Part shown: positions 7,908-16,947 of the stretch, in pieces
How the letters are laid out: each line of letters starts with the position of its first letter
How positions within the stretch are numbered: the stretch's first letter is position 1
Assembly: GCA_964438715.1 (NCBI GenBank)
Contig: CAYTLQ010000247.1
Location: 1-19,717 of the forward strand
DNA from: CAYTLQ01 sp964438715
GTDB lineage: Bacteria > Bacteroidota > Ignavibacteria > Ignavibacteriales > Ignavibacteriaceae
Direction: 5' to 3'
Length of the DNA stretch: 19,717 nucleotides
Notes under the pieces: model-generated
The model's database searches: none
Seen by the model: the letters and a program-made list of their open reading frames with translations, nothing else
Told to the model about the DNA's origin: nothing
Program-made: the position numbers and the translations under genes

Positions 7908-9256
7908 TGCAGTAACTCCTTCACTGCTTCCTTAAATACCTTGCCTCTGTGCTCATAATTTTCAAACATATCGAATGAGGCACAAGCAGGTGAGAGCAAA
8001 ACGACATCACCTTTGCAGGCTTCTTTTGATGCCGAAATAATACATTCCTGAAGAGATGATTTAATTTCTGTATTTACATGATTGCGGAAGAAACCGTACA
8101 CTTTCTCCGATGAAGAACCAATTGCATAAATTTTTTTAACTTTTTGCTTTACAAGCTGTAATATTGAATTGTAGTCATTCCCTTTATCGAGTCCACCAAG
8201 AATGAGAATTATTGGTTGTTGAAAGCTCTGCAGTGCATACCAAACTGAATCGACATTAGTGGCTTTGGAGTCGTTGATGTACTTAACTCCATCTTTCTCC
8301 AGAACCAATTCTATTCTGTGCTCAACTCCCTCAAAACTTCGTATTCCCTTTTTGATGAGCAGATTATCCTCAATAAACGGCTTAACACATGCAATAGCGG
8401 CTAACGCATTTGAAATATTGTGCTCACCGGGAATTCTTAAATCATCCGCATCACAGATTCCAGTAACTTCTCCGTTATTTGCGCAGACCAGTTCACCATT
8501 GCTAAGAGAGTAACCGGTAGAAAGTTGCTTTTTCGTTGAGAAAAAAACGGTGCGAACCGAACCGGCAAGTCCCGGTTTAGTGAGAATTTCGCAATCATAA
8601 TTCAGAACAAGAAGACAACCATTATTCTGGTTCTCAAATATTCTGAACTTCGATGCCGCATATTTGTTAAAATCATTCTCATAACGATTCAGATGATCGG
8701 GAGTAATATTCAACACGCAGGCAACATCAGGCTTGAATGTTTTTATATGGTCTAGTTGAAAACTCGAAACTTCGAGAACAATAAATTCATCCTCTGAAAC
8801 TGTATCTGCAACATCCGAAAATGCAATACCAATATTACCTGCCAGATGAGATTTAAGACCAGCATTTATTAGCAGATGATGAGTCAGACTTACTGTGGTA
8901 GTTTTTCCATTTGTACCGGTAATTGCAATAATAATAGCATTGCAAAACCGATAAGCAAATTCCAATTCACTGATTACTTCAATATTTCTCTTTAATGCTT
9001 CCGTAACAACGGGAGCATTTGAAGGCACACCCGGACTAATTACAAAAAGGTCAGCATCAAACACTCTCTCAGTGTGCATCTCAGTCTCAAAATCAATCCC
9101 CTGCAGTCTTAATTCTTCAAGACGGTGAGAAAGTTTTTCGCTCTTACCTGAATCGCTGACGAAAGGAATTGCTCCCCTTCGTTTTGCAAGCCTTGCGGCG
9201 CCCAAACCGCTTCTTTCCGCTCCGATAATACTTATTTTTTTACCAACTATATCCAT
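7904..9256 (-). CDS. murD: UDP-N-acetylmuramoylalanine--D-glutamate ligase MurD
   Basis: Cytoplasmic ATP-dependent ligase that adds D-glutamate to UDP-MurNAc-L-Ala. The 450-residue protein has an N-terminal UDP-binding domain (SIIGAERSGLGAA, 9-21, and SPGVP, 74-78). The P-loop is ITGTNGKTTT (112-121), then LEVSSFQLD (161-169), NITPDHLNRY (183-192), GVEHR (310-314) and NDSKATN (328-334). The C-terminal motif LSPACASFDMF (421-431) is the MurD signature. It starts 4 nt after mraY and overlaps ftsW by 4 nt, consistent with coupled translation. Confidence 0.97.
   Translation of the reverse strand: MDIVGKKISIIGAERSGLGAARLAKRRGAIPFVSDSGKSEKLSHRLEELRLQGIDFETEMHTERVFDADLFVISPGVPSNAPVVTEALKRNIEVISELEFAYRFCNAIIIAITGTNGKTTTVSLTHHLLINAGLKSHLAGNIGIAFSDVADTVSEDEFIVLEVSSFQLDHIKTFKPDVACVLNITPDHLNRYENDFNKYAASKFRIFENQNNGCLLVLNYDCEILTKPGLAGSVRTVFFSTKKQLSTGYSLSNGELVCANNGEVTGICDADDLRIPGEHNISNALAAIACVKPFIEDNLLIKKGIRSFEGVEHRIELVLEKDGVKYINDSKATNVDSVWYALQSFQQPIILILGGLDKGNDYNSILQLVKQKVKKIYAIGSSSEKVYGFFRNHVNTEIKSSLQECIISASKEACKGDVVLLSPACASFDMFENYEHRGKVFKEAVKELLQ
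7916..7921 (-). promoter_or_regulatory. Ribosome-binding site supporting the GTG start of ftsW
   Basis: AAGGAG on the minus strand, eight bases upstream of the GTG at 7905-7907 and inside the 3' end of murD. It fixes the unusual ftsW start codon. Confidence 0.65.
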
Positions 9257-9260
9257 AGGT

Positions 9261-10376
9261 TTATCTTATCTTAAACGATGCAAGGCTTACTATTGCGAGA
9301 ATAATGCCAATTATATAAAAACGCATTACTATCTGTGGCTCCTCCCAGCCCATCAACTGAAAGTGATGATGAATCGGAGCCATTTTAAATACTCTTCTTC
9401 CCTCTCCGTATTTTTTCTTTGTGTACTTAAAGTACAGTCTTTGAATAATTACTGAGAGTGTTTCCATAAAAAATACACCGCCAAGTATTGGAATGAGAAG
9501 TTCTTTTTTTATGAGAATAGCGGCAATTCCAAACGCACCACCTAACGCAAGCGAACCGGTATCACCCATTATAACCTGAGCGGGATGAGCATTGTACCAT
9601 AGGAAACCGAGCGAAGCGCCAATCATTGCGGCGATAAATATTGTCAATTCACCTGAGCCGGGAAGAAACATGATATTCAGGTATCGTGCATAAATAGCAT
9701 TACCGCTTACATACGCCATAATTGCAAGTGCAAGCATTGCAAATGTCATTAAACCAATTGCTAAACCGTCTAATCCGTCGGTAAGGTTAACTGCATTTGA
9801 TGTTGCTGTAATGATAAAAATAGTTGCTGGAATGTAGAGTATAGAAAAATCGAGATTAACATTTTTAAAGAACGGTACTGTTGTTAAAGTATTGTACCCG
9901 TTAAATTCTGGCGCTAGATATACTACCAGCCCTACTACGAATCCAATTATAAATTGTCCGAGTAATTTATACCGTGCAATAAGTCCCTTCGGTAATTTTT
10001 TTACTACTTTCAGATAGTCATCCAGAAAACCAACTGCGCTTAACCAAACCATACCGGTTAGAACAAGTACAATAAAAATACTTTTAATATCAGCCCAGAG
10101 GAGTACTGGCACTACTACCGATAGTACTATTATCAGACCTCCCATCGTTGGGGTATCAGCTTTCTTTTTTTGCTTATGTGCTTCAGGAGCTTCTGCTTTT
10201 TCTCCGGTACGAATTTGTGATTCGCGAAGCTTTCTAATTATCTTCGGGCCAATAAAAAAAGCAATCGCCAGAGCTGTTATCGCCGCAAGTGCAGAGCGAA
10301 ATGTTAAAAATCGGAAAGCATCAAATCCCGGAGGATTAAATACTTTATTAATATATTCCGCAAGATAATAGAGCAT
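9261..10376 (-). CDS. mraY: Phospho-N-acetylmuramoyl-pentapeptide transferase MraY
   Basis: Integral membrane enzyme that moves phospho-MurNAc-pentapeptide from UDP to undecaprenyl phosphate, forming lipid I. The 371-residue sequence shows the substrate motif DTPTMGG (74-80), the Mg-binding Asp pair FLDDYLK (117-123), NLTDGLDGLA (197-206), MGDTGSLALGG (270-280) and the MraY-specific APIHHHFQ (333-340). About ten membrane spans are visible. The histidine-rich motif separates it from WecA and other polyprenyl-phosphate transferases. It lies 4 nt from both murF and murD. Confidence 0.98.
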   Translation of the reverse strand: MLYYLAEYINKVFNPPGFDAFRFLTFRSALAAITALAIAFFIGPKIIRKLRESQIRTGEKAEAPEAHKQKKKADTPTMGGLIIVLSVVVPVLLWADIKSIFIVLVLTGMVWLSAVGFLDDYLKVVKKLPKGLIARYKLLGQFIIGFVVGLVVYLAPEFNGYNTLTTVPFFKNVNLDFSILYIPATIFIITATSNAVNLTDGLDGLAIGLMTFAMLALAIMAYVSGNAIYARYLNIMFLPGSGELTIFIAAMIGASLGFLWYNAHPAQVIMGDTGSLALGGAFGIAAILIKKELLIPILGGVFFMETLSVIIQRLYFKYTKKKYGEGRRVFKMAPIHHHFQLMGWEEPQIVMRFYIIGIILAIVSLASFKIR

Positions 10377-10380
10377 AATA

Positions 10381-11763
10381 CTAAGCCTGTACGATTACTT
10401 TAACGAATTGTTCCATTTTCATTCCACGGGATCCTTTAATCAGGATAACAGCATCGCGAAATTTTTTTGAAGAAAGAAAATCCTGCAGTTTTTCTCTTGA
10501 ATCGAAATATCTGCTGTTCATACCTTCAGCTTTTAGGGCTTTGTGCAAATTTTTCATAAGCTCTCCTAAAAGCAGAAACTGTATGTTCGAATACTTACTG
10601 CAATAGCCTGCAATTGCTGTATGATATTCCTCTGCAGAATCTCCCAGTTCGAACATATCACCAAGTATTGCATACTTCGATGAATATTTCTTTATTCTTC
10701 CAAGTGTTTTTATTGCTGATTTAACAGATGTTGGATTTGCATTGTATGTATCATCAATAACAATACCGCCTTCAAACTCAAATACTTCCATTCTCTGCTT
10801 TGAGGGTTTTATACTCAAAATCCCGGAGAGTATTAAGTTTTTCGTTACACCAAGTTCCCATGCAATCGCCGATGCCGCAAGTATATTATAAACATTTTCT
10901 CTGCCATAAAGCGGTGACACAAATGAAATAGTTTTACGCTTCAACTGTAGTTTTATGACGGGTCTGCCAAGTTCATCATATCGTTTTATCTGTGCCCGGA
11001 ATGAATTACCTGCTTTAAATCCATAAGTTAGAGAACCTGAGTATTTCTTGCGTAATTTCTTTAAATATACATTATCAGTATTAAGGAATAGTACTCCTCC
11101 ATTTTTTCTGGTTACATCAAATAGCGCCTTTTTCTCTTTCAGCACACCTTCTTCATTTCGCAGAAACTCCAGATGAGACTGACCAATATTCGTAATGAGT
11201 GCATAATCCGGAAGAGCGATTGAAGCGGTATAGGCTATTTCACCGAAATGATTAGTCCCCATCTCCAAAACAAGCATTTCCGTATCAGTATTTGCAGAAA
11301 GAATAGTAAGAGGTACACCGATGTGATTATTATTGTTCGCACTTGTGCCAACAGTCGTGTACATCTTCTGAAGCAACCCTATAAGAATATCCTTTGTGCT
11401 TGTTTTCCCATTACTTCCGGTAATACCAATAACTTTTGCAGTAAGTTTTTTTCTCCAAAGGCCTGCTAATTCACCCAAAGCAATTGTCGTGTCGGGAACG
11501 GCAATAACAGTAATATTTTTATTCTGAAAGTGAGATAAAAACTCATCAGAAATTACTACTGCCTTTGCTCCTTTTTCGATAGCATCATTCACATAATTGT
11601 GACCATCAAACTGATTTCCTCTTAACGCTACGAATAATGCACCATCTTTTATTGTCCTTGTATCGGTACTTATCAGTTCTATTGGCGTAAAGAGCGTATC
11701 ATTAATAATTTTTACATTACTTAATTTCTGTATATCATTAAGTATAAGGGATACCCTTTTCAT
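10381..11763 (-). CDS. murF: UDP-MurNAc-tripeptide--D-Ala-D-Ala ligase MurF
   Basis: Cytoplasmic ATP-dependent ligase that adds the D-alanyl-D-alanine dipeptide, completing the UDP-MurNAc-pentapeptide. The 460 residues show the P-loop GITGSNGKTST (113-123), the MurF signature NNNNHIGVPLT (142-152), LEMGTNHFGEI (166-176), DDTYNANPTS (337-346) and KGSRGMKME (443-451). The ATG overlaps the murE stop by one base (TAATG), and TGGAGG lies ten bases upstream. murF placed between murE and mraY is the common dcw order but is not usual in classical Bacteroidetes, which helps place the organism. Confidence 0.97.
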   Translation of the reverse strand: MKRVSLILNDIQKLSNVKIINDTLFTPIELISTDTRTIKDGALFVALRGNQFDGHNYVNDAIEKGAKAVVISDEFLSHFQNKNITVIAVPDTTIALGELAGLWRKKLTAKVIGITGSNGKTSTKDILIGLLQKMYTTVGTSANNNNHIGVPLTILSANTDTEMLVLEMGTNHFGEIAYTASIALPDYALITNIGQSHLEFLRNEEGVLKEKKALFDVTRKNGGVLFLNTDNVYLKKLRKKYSGSLTYGFKAGNSFRAQIKRYDELGRPVIKLQLKRKTISFVSPLYGRENVYNILAASAIAWELGVTKNLILSGILSIKPSKQRMEVFEFEGGIVIDDTYNANPTSVKSAIKTLGRIKKYSSKYAILGDMFELGDSAEEYHTAIAGYCSKYSNIQFLLLGELMKNLHKALKAEGMNSRYFDSREKLQDFLSSKKFRDAVILIKGSRGMKMEQFVKVIVQA

Positions 11764-13238
11764 TAAAGCGATACCTCCATATACTTAAGTGAACATTCTT
11801 TATCAGAAAAATGTCTTTTTACTCCCTGAACCGATTGGTAATCCTCATGGCCCTTGCCACAAATTAATACAAAAGTATTGGTGTCTGCTTTTTTAATTGC
11901 TTCCCGAATAGCTTCTTCTCTATCAGGAACGACTGAATAATTACCAGAGACTATTCCTTTTGTTATGTCATTAATAATATCTATCGGATTTTCAAATCGC
12001 GGATTATCGCTTGTAATTATGACTTCATCACTTAACGATGTAGCAATTTTCCCCATTATTGGCCGCTTTGTTTTATCACGGTCACCGCCACAGCCAAATA
12101 CGGTAATTATTCTTTGTTCAGGACGAATAATCTTCCGAAGGTTCGAAATTGTCTTTTCAAGACTATCAGGAGTATGAGCATAATCAATGATCACTGTTTT
12201 ATCCGAGTGACGCAATACTTCAAATCGTCCGGGTACTTGTGGCGCATTTTTTATACCGTCAATAATTGCCTCACTACTGATACCTAAAGCAAAAGCCGCT
12301 GACATTGCGCCTGCTATATTATAAGCGTTAAATTCTCCGATAAGCGGAGAAGTGACTTTATAGTATCGGTCTGAGGTTCTCACATTCAGAATTGTTCCAT
12401 CAATGGAATATGATAGGTTTTCAATTTTATAATCAGCCGACGGATGTTTTCCATAAGTAAAAACTTTTGCCTTTGTCGAGCGAACCATCTCAGAATATGC
12501 AGTATCATCAATATTTACACAGGCAAATGCAGTTTCATCCAGCATATCGAATAATTTTTTCTTTGCATCTCTGTAGTTTTCAAATGTTTCATGAAAATCG
12601 AGATGGTCATGGGTAAGGTTTGTAAATATTCCCCCCTTAAAGTTTAACGCAGATACCCTTTGCATTGTGAGTGCATGGGAGGAAACCTCCATAACAGCAA
12701 AACTACACCCGGCAATTATCATATCATTGAACATTTCGCTCAGTTCGGTAGATTCCGGGGTTGTCATTTCTGTTGCTATCTTTCTATCACCGATATAATT
12801 TGCAATTGTTCCAATAAGTCCGGATTTATACCCGGCATATTCCAGAATACTCCGGAGTATATAGGTGGTTGTAGTTTTTCCGTTTGTTCCTGTTACACCA
12901 ATCAGTTTTAGCTTATGTGTTGGAGACTTATAAAAAAAGTGAGAAAAATCCGCCAGTGCTTTGCGTGAATCAGAAACTAAGATTTTCGTAATATTTTTAT
13001 GGAGAAAAATTTCATCCGGCACACGCTTATCATCTTCCAGAACGACTGCCAGAGCGCCTTTATTCATTGCATCAATAATATACTCGTGACCGTCAGAGTT
13101 CAGACCTTTTATTGCAAAAAACACTGAGCCTTTTACAACTTTTCTTGAGTCATAAACTACTGCTGAGATGTCTTTTCTTTCGACTTCTCCGGTAACCTGT
13201 GTGACGCGCATACTATTTATCAGCTTCGATAATTCCAT
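11763..13238 (-). CDS. murE: UDP-MurNAc-Ala-Glu--meso-diaminopimelate ligase MurE
   Basis: Cytoplasmic ATP-dependent ligase adding the third stem-peptide residue. The 491-residue protein has the P-loop GVTGTNGKTTTT (114-125), TTPES (159-163), MEVSSHAL (183-190), the NLTHDHLDFH block (207-216) and YRDAKKKLF (222-230), which carries the lysine expected to be carbamylated. The substrate-selecting motif reads DNPR (411-414), the form known from meso-diaminopimelate-adding MurE, where Arg contacts the mDAP carboxylate; L-lysine enzymes differ there. Gram-negative mDAP peptidoglycan is inferred from this. It starts 4 nt after the ftsI stop and overlaps murF by one base. Confidence 0.97.
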   Translation of the reverse strand: MELSKLINSMRVTQVTGEVERKDISAVVYDSRKVVKGSVFFAIKGLNSDGHEYIIDAMNKGALAVVLEDDKRVPDEIFLHKNITKILVSDSRKALADFSHFFYKSPTHKLKLIGVTGTNGKTTTTYILRSILEYAGYKSGLIGTIANYIGDRKIATEMTTPESTELSEMFNDMIIAGCSFAVMEVSSHALTMQRVSALNFKGGIFTNLTHDHLDFHETFENYRDAKKKLFDMLDETAFACVNIDDTAYSEMVRSTKAKVFTYGKHPSADYKIENLSYSIDGTILNVRTSDRYYKVTSPLIGEFNAYNIAGAMSAAFALGISSEAIIDGIKNAPQVPGRFEVLRHSDKTVIIDYAHTPDSLEKTISNLRKIIRPEQRIITVFGCGGDRDKTKRPIMGKIATSLSDEVIITSDNPRFENPIDIINDITKGIVSGNYSVVPDREEAIREAIKKADTNTFVLICGKGHEDYQSVQGVKRHFSDKECSLKYMEVSL

Positions 13239-13242
13239 ACTC

Positions 13243-15216
13243 TCAGAGGTTTACCTCAGCTCCTTTAATAATACACTCCATACCCTGATACACTTTTGTG
13301 CCGGGTGCTATACTCTGATAGTGAATTCTTCCCGAACCGGAGACTTTGTACCGAATATTCAATTTCGTTAACAGTGATAATGCATCCTTTAACAGCATCC
13401 CGTGAAGATCGGGCATTTTACCGGCGGTTATTTTACTCTCCACCGATTTCAAACTGTTACTCAAAGTACCGGAAAATGTTTTCATTACTTTTACATCTTC
13501 GGTATTTGCCGTCATACCCGAACCAGTTTCAGGGAGTTTTTCTTTTTGGAGTTCATCATCAAGTCCGGTAAGCCTTTCTGCCACTGCTTTAAATACCGGT
13601 GCGGCAACATCTCCTCCGTAATAACTGCTTGTAGAAGGAGTATTTACGAGTATAAGACAGAGGTATTTTGGTTTTTCAACAGGGAAAAATCCAATAAACG
13701 ATGCGTTATAAGCATTTTCCGCATACGAGCTGTCAATGTACATTCTTGCTGTTCCGGTTTTACCGCCGACACTTACATTTATTGCCTTAGCCTTTTTTCC
13801 GGTACCGTTAAGCACAACCTCTTTCAGTAATTCTCTCATTCGTGCCGAGGTTTTTTCACTTATAATTTGTCGTAAATCTTTAGGGGTAAATTCTACAAGC
13901 ACATCACCCTTCTTTGATACTACCTGTTTTACAATATGAGGCTCATATAATATTCCGCCATTAATCAATGCCGCATAAGCACTGACAAGTTGTAATGGTG
14001 AAACAAGTACTTCATATCCAAAAGAGAGTGAAATTTTTGTAAGCCCGCTCCACTGATCTGGTTTCTTTAAAATACCCTTTGCTTCGGCAGGGAGACTGAT
14101 TCCTGTCTTTCCTCCAAAACCAAAACCTCTGAGATACCGGAACATGGTCTCTTCATCTATACGCTGAGCTAATTTTGCAAACCCAATATTCGATGATTTC
14201 GCAAATGCGTCTTTTACCGTCATTACACCTTCGGGATGAGCATCACGAATAACCATGGATTTATATTTATATTTTCCATTTTCCCCGTTTACCATGTCCT
14301 GTTCTGTACATAAGTTCTTATCTAACAACATTGCAAGTGTAAAAGCCTTGAATGTTGATCCGGGTTCATACATGTCAGCTATTGCATGGTTTCTTCTTTG
14401 TTCCGGGGTTGAGTTAGCGTAGTTGTTCAAATCATAACTGCTTCGGTTGGCTAACGCAAGTACTTCTCCAGTGTTTGGATCAATCAAAACGCCACTGACA
14501 TATCTGCTTTTTGTTTCATCGATACATCTCTGAAGTTCTTCTTCAAGAATCATCTGTGCATTTTTATCAATAGTCAGGACAACAGTGCTTCCTTCCTGCG
14601 GTGGGATGACTGATCCCTCAATATAACTCACCATATTACCCATTGGGTCACGGAAAATAAATCGTGAACCGGGTGTTCCTGCCAGATACTCATTGTAAGT
14701 TTTTTCGATTCCATCACGGGCAGTATCTCTGCTATCAACATACCCTATTATATGTGCCGCCAGATCTGCATAGGGATATATTCTTGTGGGGTCTTCTTCA
14801 TAAAAAAGACAATCCATTTTCAGTCGTTTTAGCAGTAATGCCTTTTCCCCGGATATTTTCTTTTCCAGACAGACATTTCGCTTTCCAGCTTTCATCAACG
14901 AGAGATAATACTCAACTGGCTTGCCGGTAATCCGCGAGAACCTTACCGCAACAGAATCCCGTGTATCTTTTTTTCGTGCCATTCGCAGATCAATATAGAA
15001 TGATACATCATCCTTACTGTAAGCCAGAACATTAAAATTTCTATCTGTTATAAGGCCACGAACTGCGCGTATAGGTTCTGTATCAAACTGCTGGCGCTCA
15101 GCAAGAAATTTATACTCTTTATGCTGAATGACCATAACATAAAAAAGCCTCCCGACAATCGCTGTCAGGAAGAGGCTCAGAAACATCAATAAATAAGTTA
15201 ACCTGTTATGGTTCAT
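13243..15216 (-). CDS. ftsI: Septal peptidoglycan transpeptidase FtsI (class B PBP with PASTA domain)
   Basis: Bitopic class B penicillin-binding protein that crosslinks septal peptidoglycan and partners with FtsW. The 657-residue chain has a short cytoplasmic start, a membrane helix (about 7-30), a dimerisation/pedestal domain with RGLITDRN (53-60), and the transpeptidase domain with catalytic STFK (287-290, Ser287), SSN (341-343) and KTGTA (486-490). A linker (about 555-597) leads to one PASTA domain (about 598-657, starting KMPDLHGM and ending at the C-terminus). E. coli FtsI lacks PASTA; such tails are known in several other phyla. The start overlaps ftsL by 4 nt (ATGA), with AAAGGA close upstream. 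The context makes this the division PBP rather than the elongation PBP2. Confidence 0.96.
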   Translation of the reverse strand: MNHNRLTYLLMFLSLFLTAIVGRLFYVMVIQHKEYKFLAERQQFDTEPIRAVRGLITDRNFNVLAYSKDDVSFYIDLRMARKKDTRDSVAVRFSRITGKPVEYYLSLMKAGKRNVCLEKKISGEKALLLKRLKMDCLFYEEDPTRIYPYADLAAHIIGYVDSRDTARDGIEKTYNEYLAGTPGSRFIFRDPMGNMVSYIEGSVIPPQEGSTVVLTIDKNAQMILEEELQRCIDETKSRYVSGVLIDPNTGEVLALANRSSYDLNNYANSTPEQRRNHAIADMYEPGSTFKAFTLAMLLDKNLCTEQDMVNGENGKYKYKSMVIRDAHPEGVMTVKDAFAKSSNIGFAKLAQRIDEETMFRYLRGFGFGGKTGISLPAEAKGILKKPDQWSGLTKISLSFGYEVLVSPLQLVSAYAALINGGILYEPHIVKQVVSKKGDVLVEFTPKDLRQIISEKTSARMRELLKEVVLNGTGKKAKAINVSVGGKTGTARMYIDSSYAENAYNASFIGFFPVEKPKYLCLILVNTPSTSSYYGGDVAAPVFKAVAERLTGLDDELQKEKLPETGSGMTANTEDVKVMKTFSGTLSNSLKSVESKITAGKMPDLHGMLLKDALSLLTKLNIRYKVSGSGRIHYQSIAPGTKVYQGMECIIKGAEVNL

Positions 15217-15539
15217 TTTTCCTTTTGCGAATAAATTCTAACCGTATTCACATCATCTGAGGTAATAATTACTTTTTCTTTTTTTCCTGTATCAACAATC
15301 AGATGCAATTCTGACTCAGCTATCGGAACAATTCGTTCTCTGCGTGAGAGATATTGAATTTTTGCAACCAGTGCAGTTTGTTTATTCTCTAAAGCCAATA
15401 GAGAATCAACTTTCAGAGCTTCCTCCCGGCGAAGTGCATCAATACTGACTTTCATTCCGACATAAACAAATAACGCACCGATAATACCAAAAGCAATAAA
15501 TGCCAGAATAATCTTCTCAGGGGAAATTTTATCTTTCAT
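15213..15539 (-). CDS. ftsL: FtsL-like cell division protein
   Basis: Small bitopic protein of 108 residues with one membrane helix (about 9-29) and a predicted periplasmic coiled coil (about 33-67) ending near RRERIVPIAESELHL, a pattern typical of FtsL/FtsB, where the coiled coil is followed by a short conserved patch. FtsL forms a complex with FtsB and FtsQ and activates FtsW-FtsI. Sequence conservation is weak; architecture and position between rsmH and ftsI carry the call. Both junctions are 4-nt ATGA overlaps. The final 20 residues are hydrophilic and unremarkable. Confidence 0.82.
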   Translation of the reverse strand: MKDKISPEKIILAFIAFGIIGALFVYVGMKVSIDALRREEALKVDSLLALENKQTALVAKIQYLSRRERIVPIAESELHLIVDTGKKEKVIITSDDVNTVRIYSQKEK

Positions 15540-16456
15540 ACTCTTTCAGCAACTCGCAACTTTGCACTTCGGGCTCGTGAATTTTTTTGTATTTCTTCAT
15601 CACCTGGTGTTACCGGTTTTTTTGTCACAATTCGTAATCTCTGCTCTTTATTACAGCGACAAACAGGAAAATCCGGTGGACAGATACATTCGAGTTCCTC
15701 AAAACGAAAAAATTCTTTCACTATCCTATCCTCCAGAGAATGATAAGTTAAAACAACTATTCTCCCTGTCCCTGCAAGCAAACCAACACCTTTCTCCAAT
15801 AAAACTTTTAAGTTCTCAAGTTCATCATTTACTCTGATTCTCAGCGCCTGAAATACCCGCCTTGCGGTCTGGCTTTGTTGGTGCGCCGGTGTAACCAGAT
15901 TGATCGCTTTTAATAAGTCCTGCGAAAACTTTAATGCTGTTTGTTCCCGTAACTTTACAATCGCACGGGCTATGGCTCTAGATCTTCGCTCCTCCCCGAA
16001 TTCATAAATTATATTCGCTATCTCAACTTCCTCAAAAGTATTTACTATATCTGCGGCTGTCAGTGGTCCGCTCTTATCCATTCGCATATCAAGAGGAGTA
16101 TCAGGTCTGAATGAAAATCCTGCATCTGTTTCATCAAATTGATACGACGAAACACCGAGATCAACAAAGATTCCATCAACTGCACCAATATTTTCTACCT
16201 TCAGAATGCTTTCAATTCTGCTGAAATTATACCGGTATAAATGCACCCGTGAATCTCCTGCGAATTTCTTCTTACAATAAGAAAATGCTGTTTCGTCCTG
16301 ATCGGTGGCTACAATAACAGCATCACTTGACAGTTTTTGTAAGAACACTTCAATATGCCCACCAAATCCGGCTGTTCCATCGAAATATGAGCCGGAGAGA
16401 TTGGTGAGAAGAAACTCACACACTTCATCCGACATTACCGGATGATGTATCATCAT
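15536..16456 (-). CDS. rsmH: 16S rRNA (cytosine(1402)-N(4))-methyltransferase RsmH
   Basis: SAM-dependent methyltransferase (formerly MraW) that N4-methylates C1402 in the ribosomal P site of 16S rRNA. The 306 residues start with HHPVMSDEV (4-12) and show the SAM motif DGTAGFGGH (26-34), TDQD (51-54), VDLGVSSYQFD (98-108), DMRMD (123-127), TYHSLEDR (237-244), a cysteine cluster CICPPDFPVCRC (257-268) and the terminal NSRARSAKLRVAER. The ATG is 32 nt inside the end of mraZ; later in-frame ATGs would cut the conserved HxPV start, so 16456 (or the adjacent ATG at 16453) is chosen. Confidence 0.97.
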   Translation of the reverse strand: MMIHHPVMSDEVCEFLLTNLSGSYFDGTAGFGGHIEVFLQKLSSDAVIVATDQDETAFSYCKKKFAGDSRVHLYRYNFSRIESILKVENIGAVDGIFVDLGVSSYQFDETDAGFSFRPDTPLDMRMDKSGPLTAADIVNTFEEVEIANIIYEFGEERRSRAIARAIVKLREQTALKFSQDLLKAINLVTPAHQQSQTARRVFQALRIRVNDELENLKVLLEKGVGLLAGTGRIVVLTYHSLEDRIVKEFFRFEELECICPPDFPVCRCNKEQRLRIVTKKPVTPGDEEIQKNSRARSAKLRVAERV

Positions 16457-16907
16457 TCTGTTTCTTATTTTTCTTTAAATACTTAGCTTTTAACTCTTCT
16501 GTTGAGATACCGTTACGATTCTGATATTCAAGATATACTGATGGATTCCAGACCTCTATGCAGTCTAATGTACCAAGAATCAGAACTTCGGATTCAATCT
16601 TTGCAAGTTTTTTCAGCATTGTGGGTATAAGTATCCTCGATTGACCGTCAATCTTATCCTCAAAAGAAAAGTTTAGCATACGCCGGATGAGTAATCTCTG
16701 CTCAGGATCATTCTCATCCAAATCTGCTAATTGCGATTCTTTTTCCTGCCAATGACTTTTCGTATGAATCTCAATACATCCATCAGAGCCCGGACACATT
16801 ACAATCCAGTCATCATCCTGAGGAGAAATTCGCTGTCGAAGCCTCGCCGGAATGCTGATGCGTCCTTTGGCATCTATTGAATGTTCGTGATAACCACTAA
16901 AAGCCAT
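16425..16907 (-). CDS. mraZ: Transcriptional regulator MraZ
   Basis: First gene of the dcw cluster, a double AbrB-like DNA-binding protein that in E. coli represses its own operon. With the ATG at 16907 the protein has 160 residues. It begins MAFSGYHEHSIDAKGR, matching the canonical start, and carries two DxxxR repeats: DAKGRISIP (12-20) and DGQSRILIP (87-95, with Ser where Gly is usual). The frame runs upstream to a TTG at 16952, but those 15 residues are not family-like and would begin on top of the -7 element, so they are excluded. The C-terminal tail (about 141-160) is lysine/asparagine-rich. A Bacteroidota-type promoter lies about 43 bases upstream. Confidence 0.95.
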   Translation of the reverse strand: MAFSGYHEHSIDAKGRISIPARLRQRISPQDDDWIVMCPGSDGCIEIHTKSHWQEKESQLADLDENDPEQRLLIRRMLNFSFEDKIDGQSRILIPTMLKKLAKIESEVLILGTLDCIEVWNPSVYLEYQNRNGISTEELKAKYLKKNKKQNDDTSSGNVG

Positions 16908-16947
16908 TTTGTACCATTTTTTGGAGAAATGCTGCACTAAGAGCCAC

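Noticed and set aside
13402..13830. Plus-strand open frame of 142 codons opposite ftsI
   Set aside because: Antisense shadow of the transpeptidase/PASTA coding region; no domain, no ribosome site noticed.
15140..15180. GCTGTCAGGAAGAGGCTC resembling the terminator core near the start of ftsI
   Set aside because: It lies inside the conserved membrane-segment coding region of ftsI and has no complementary arm or T-run.
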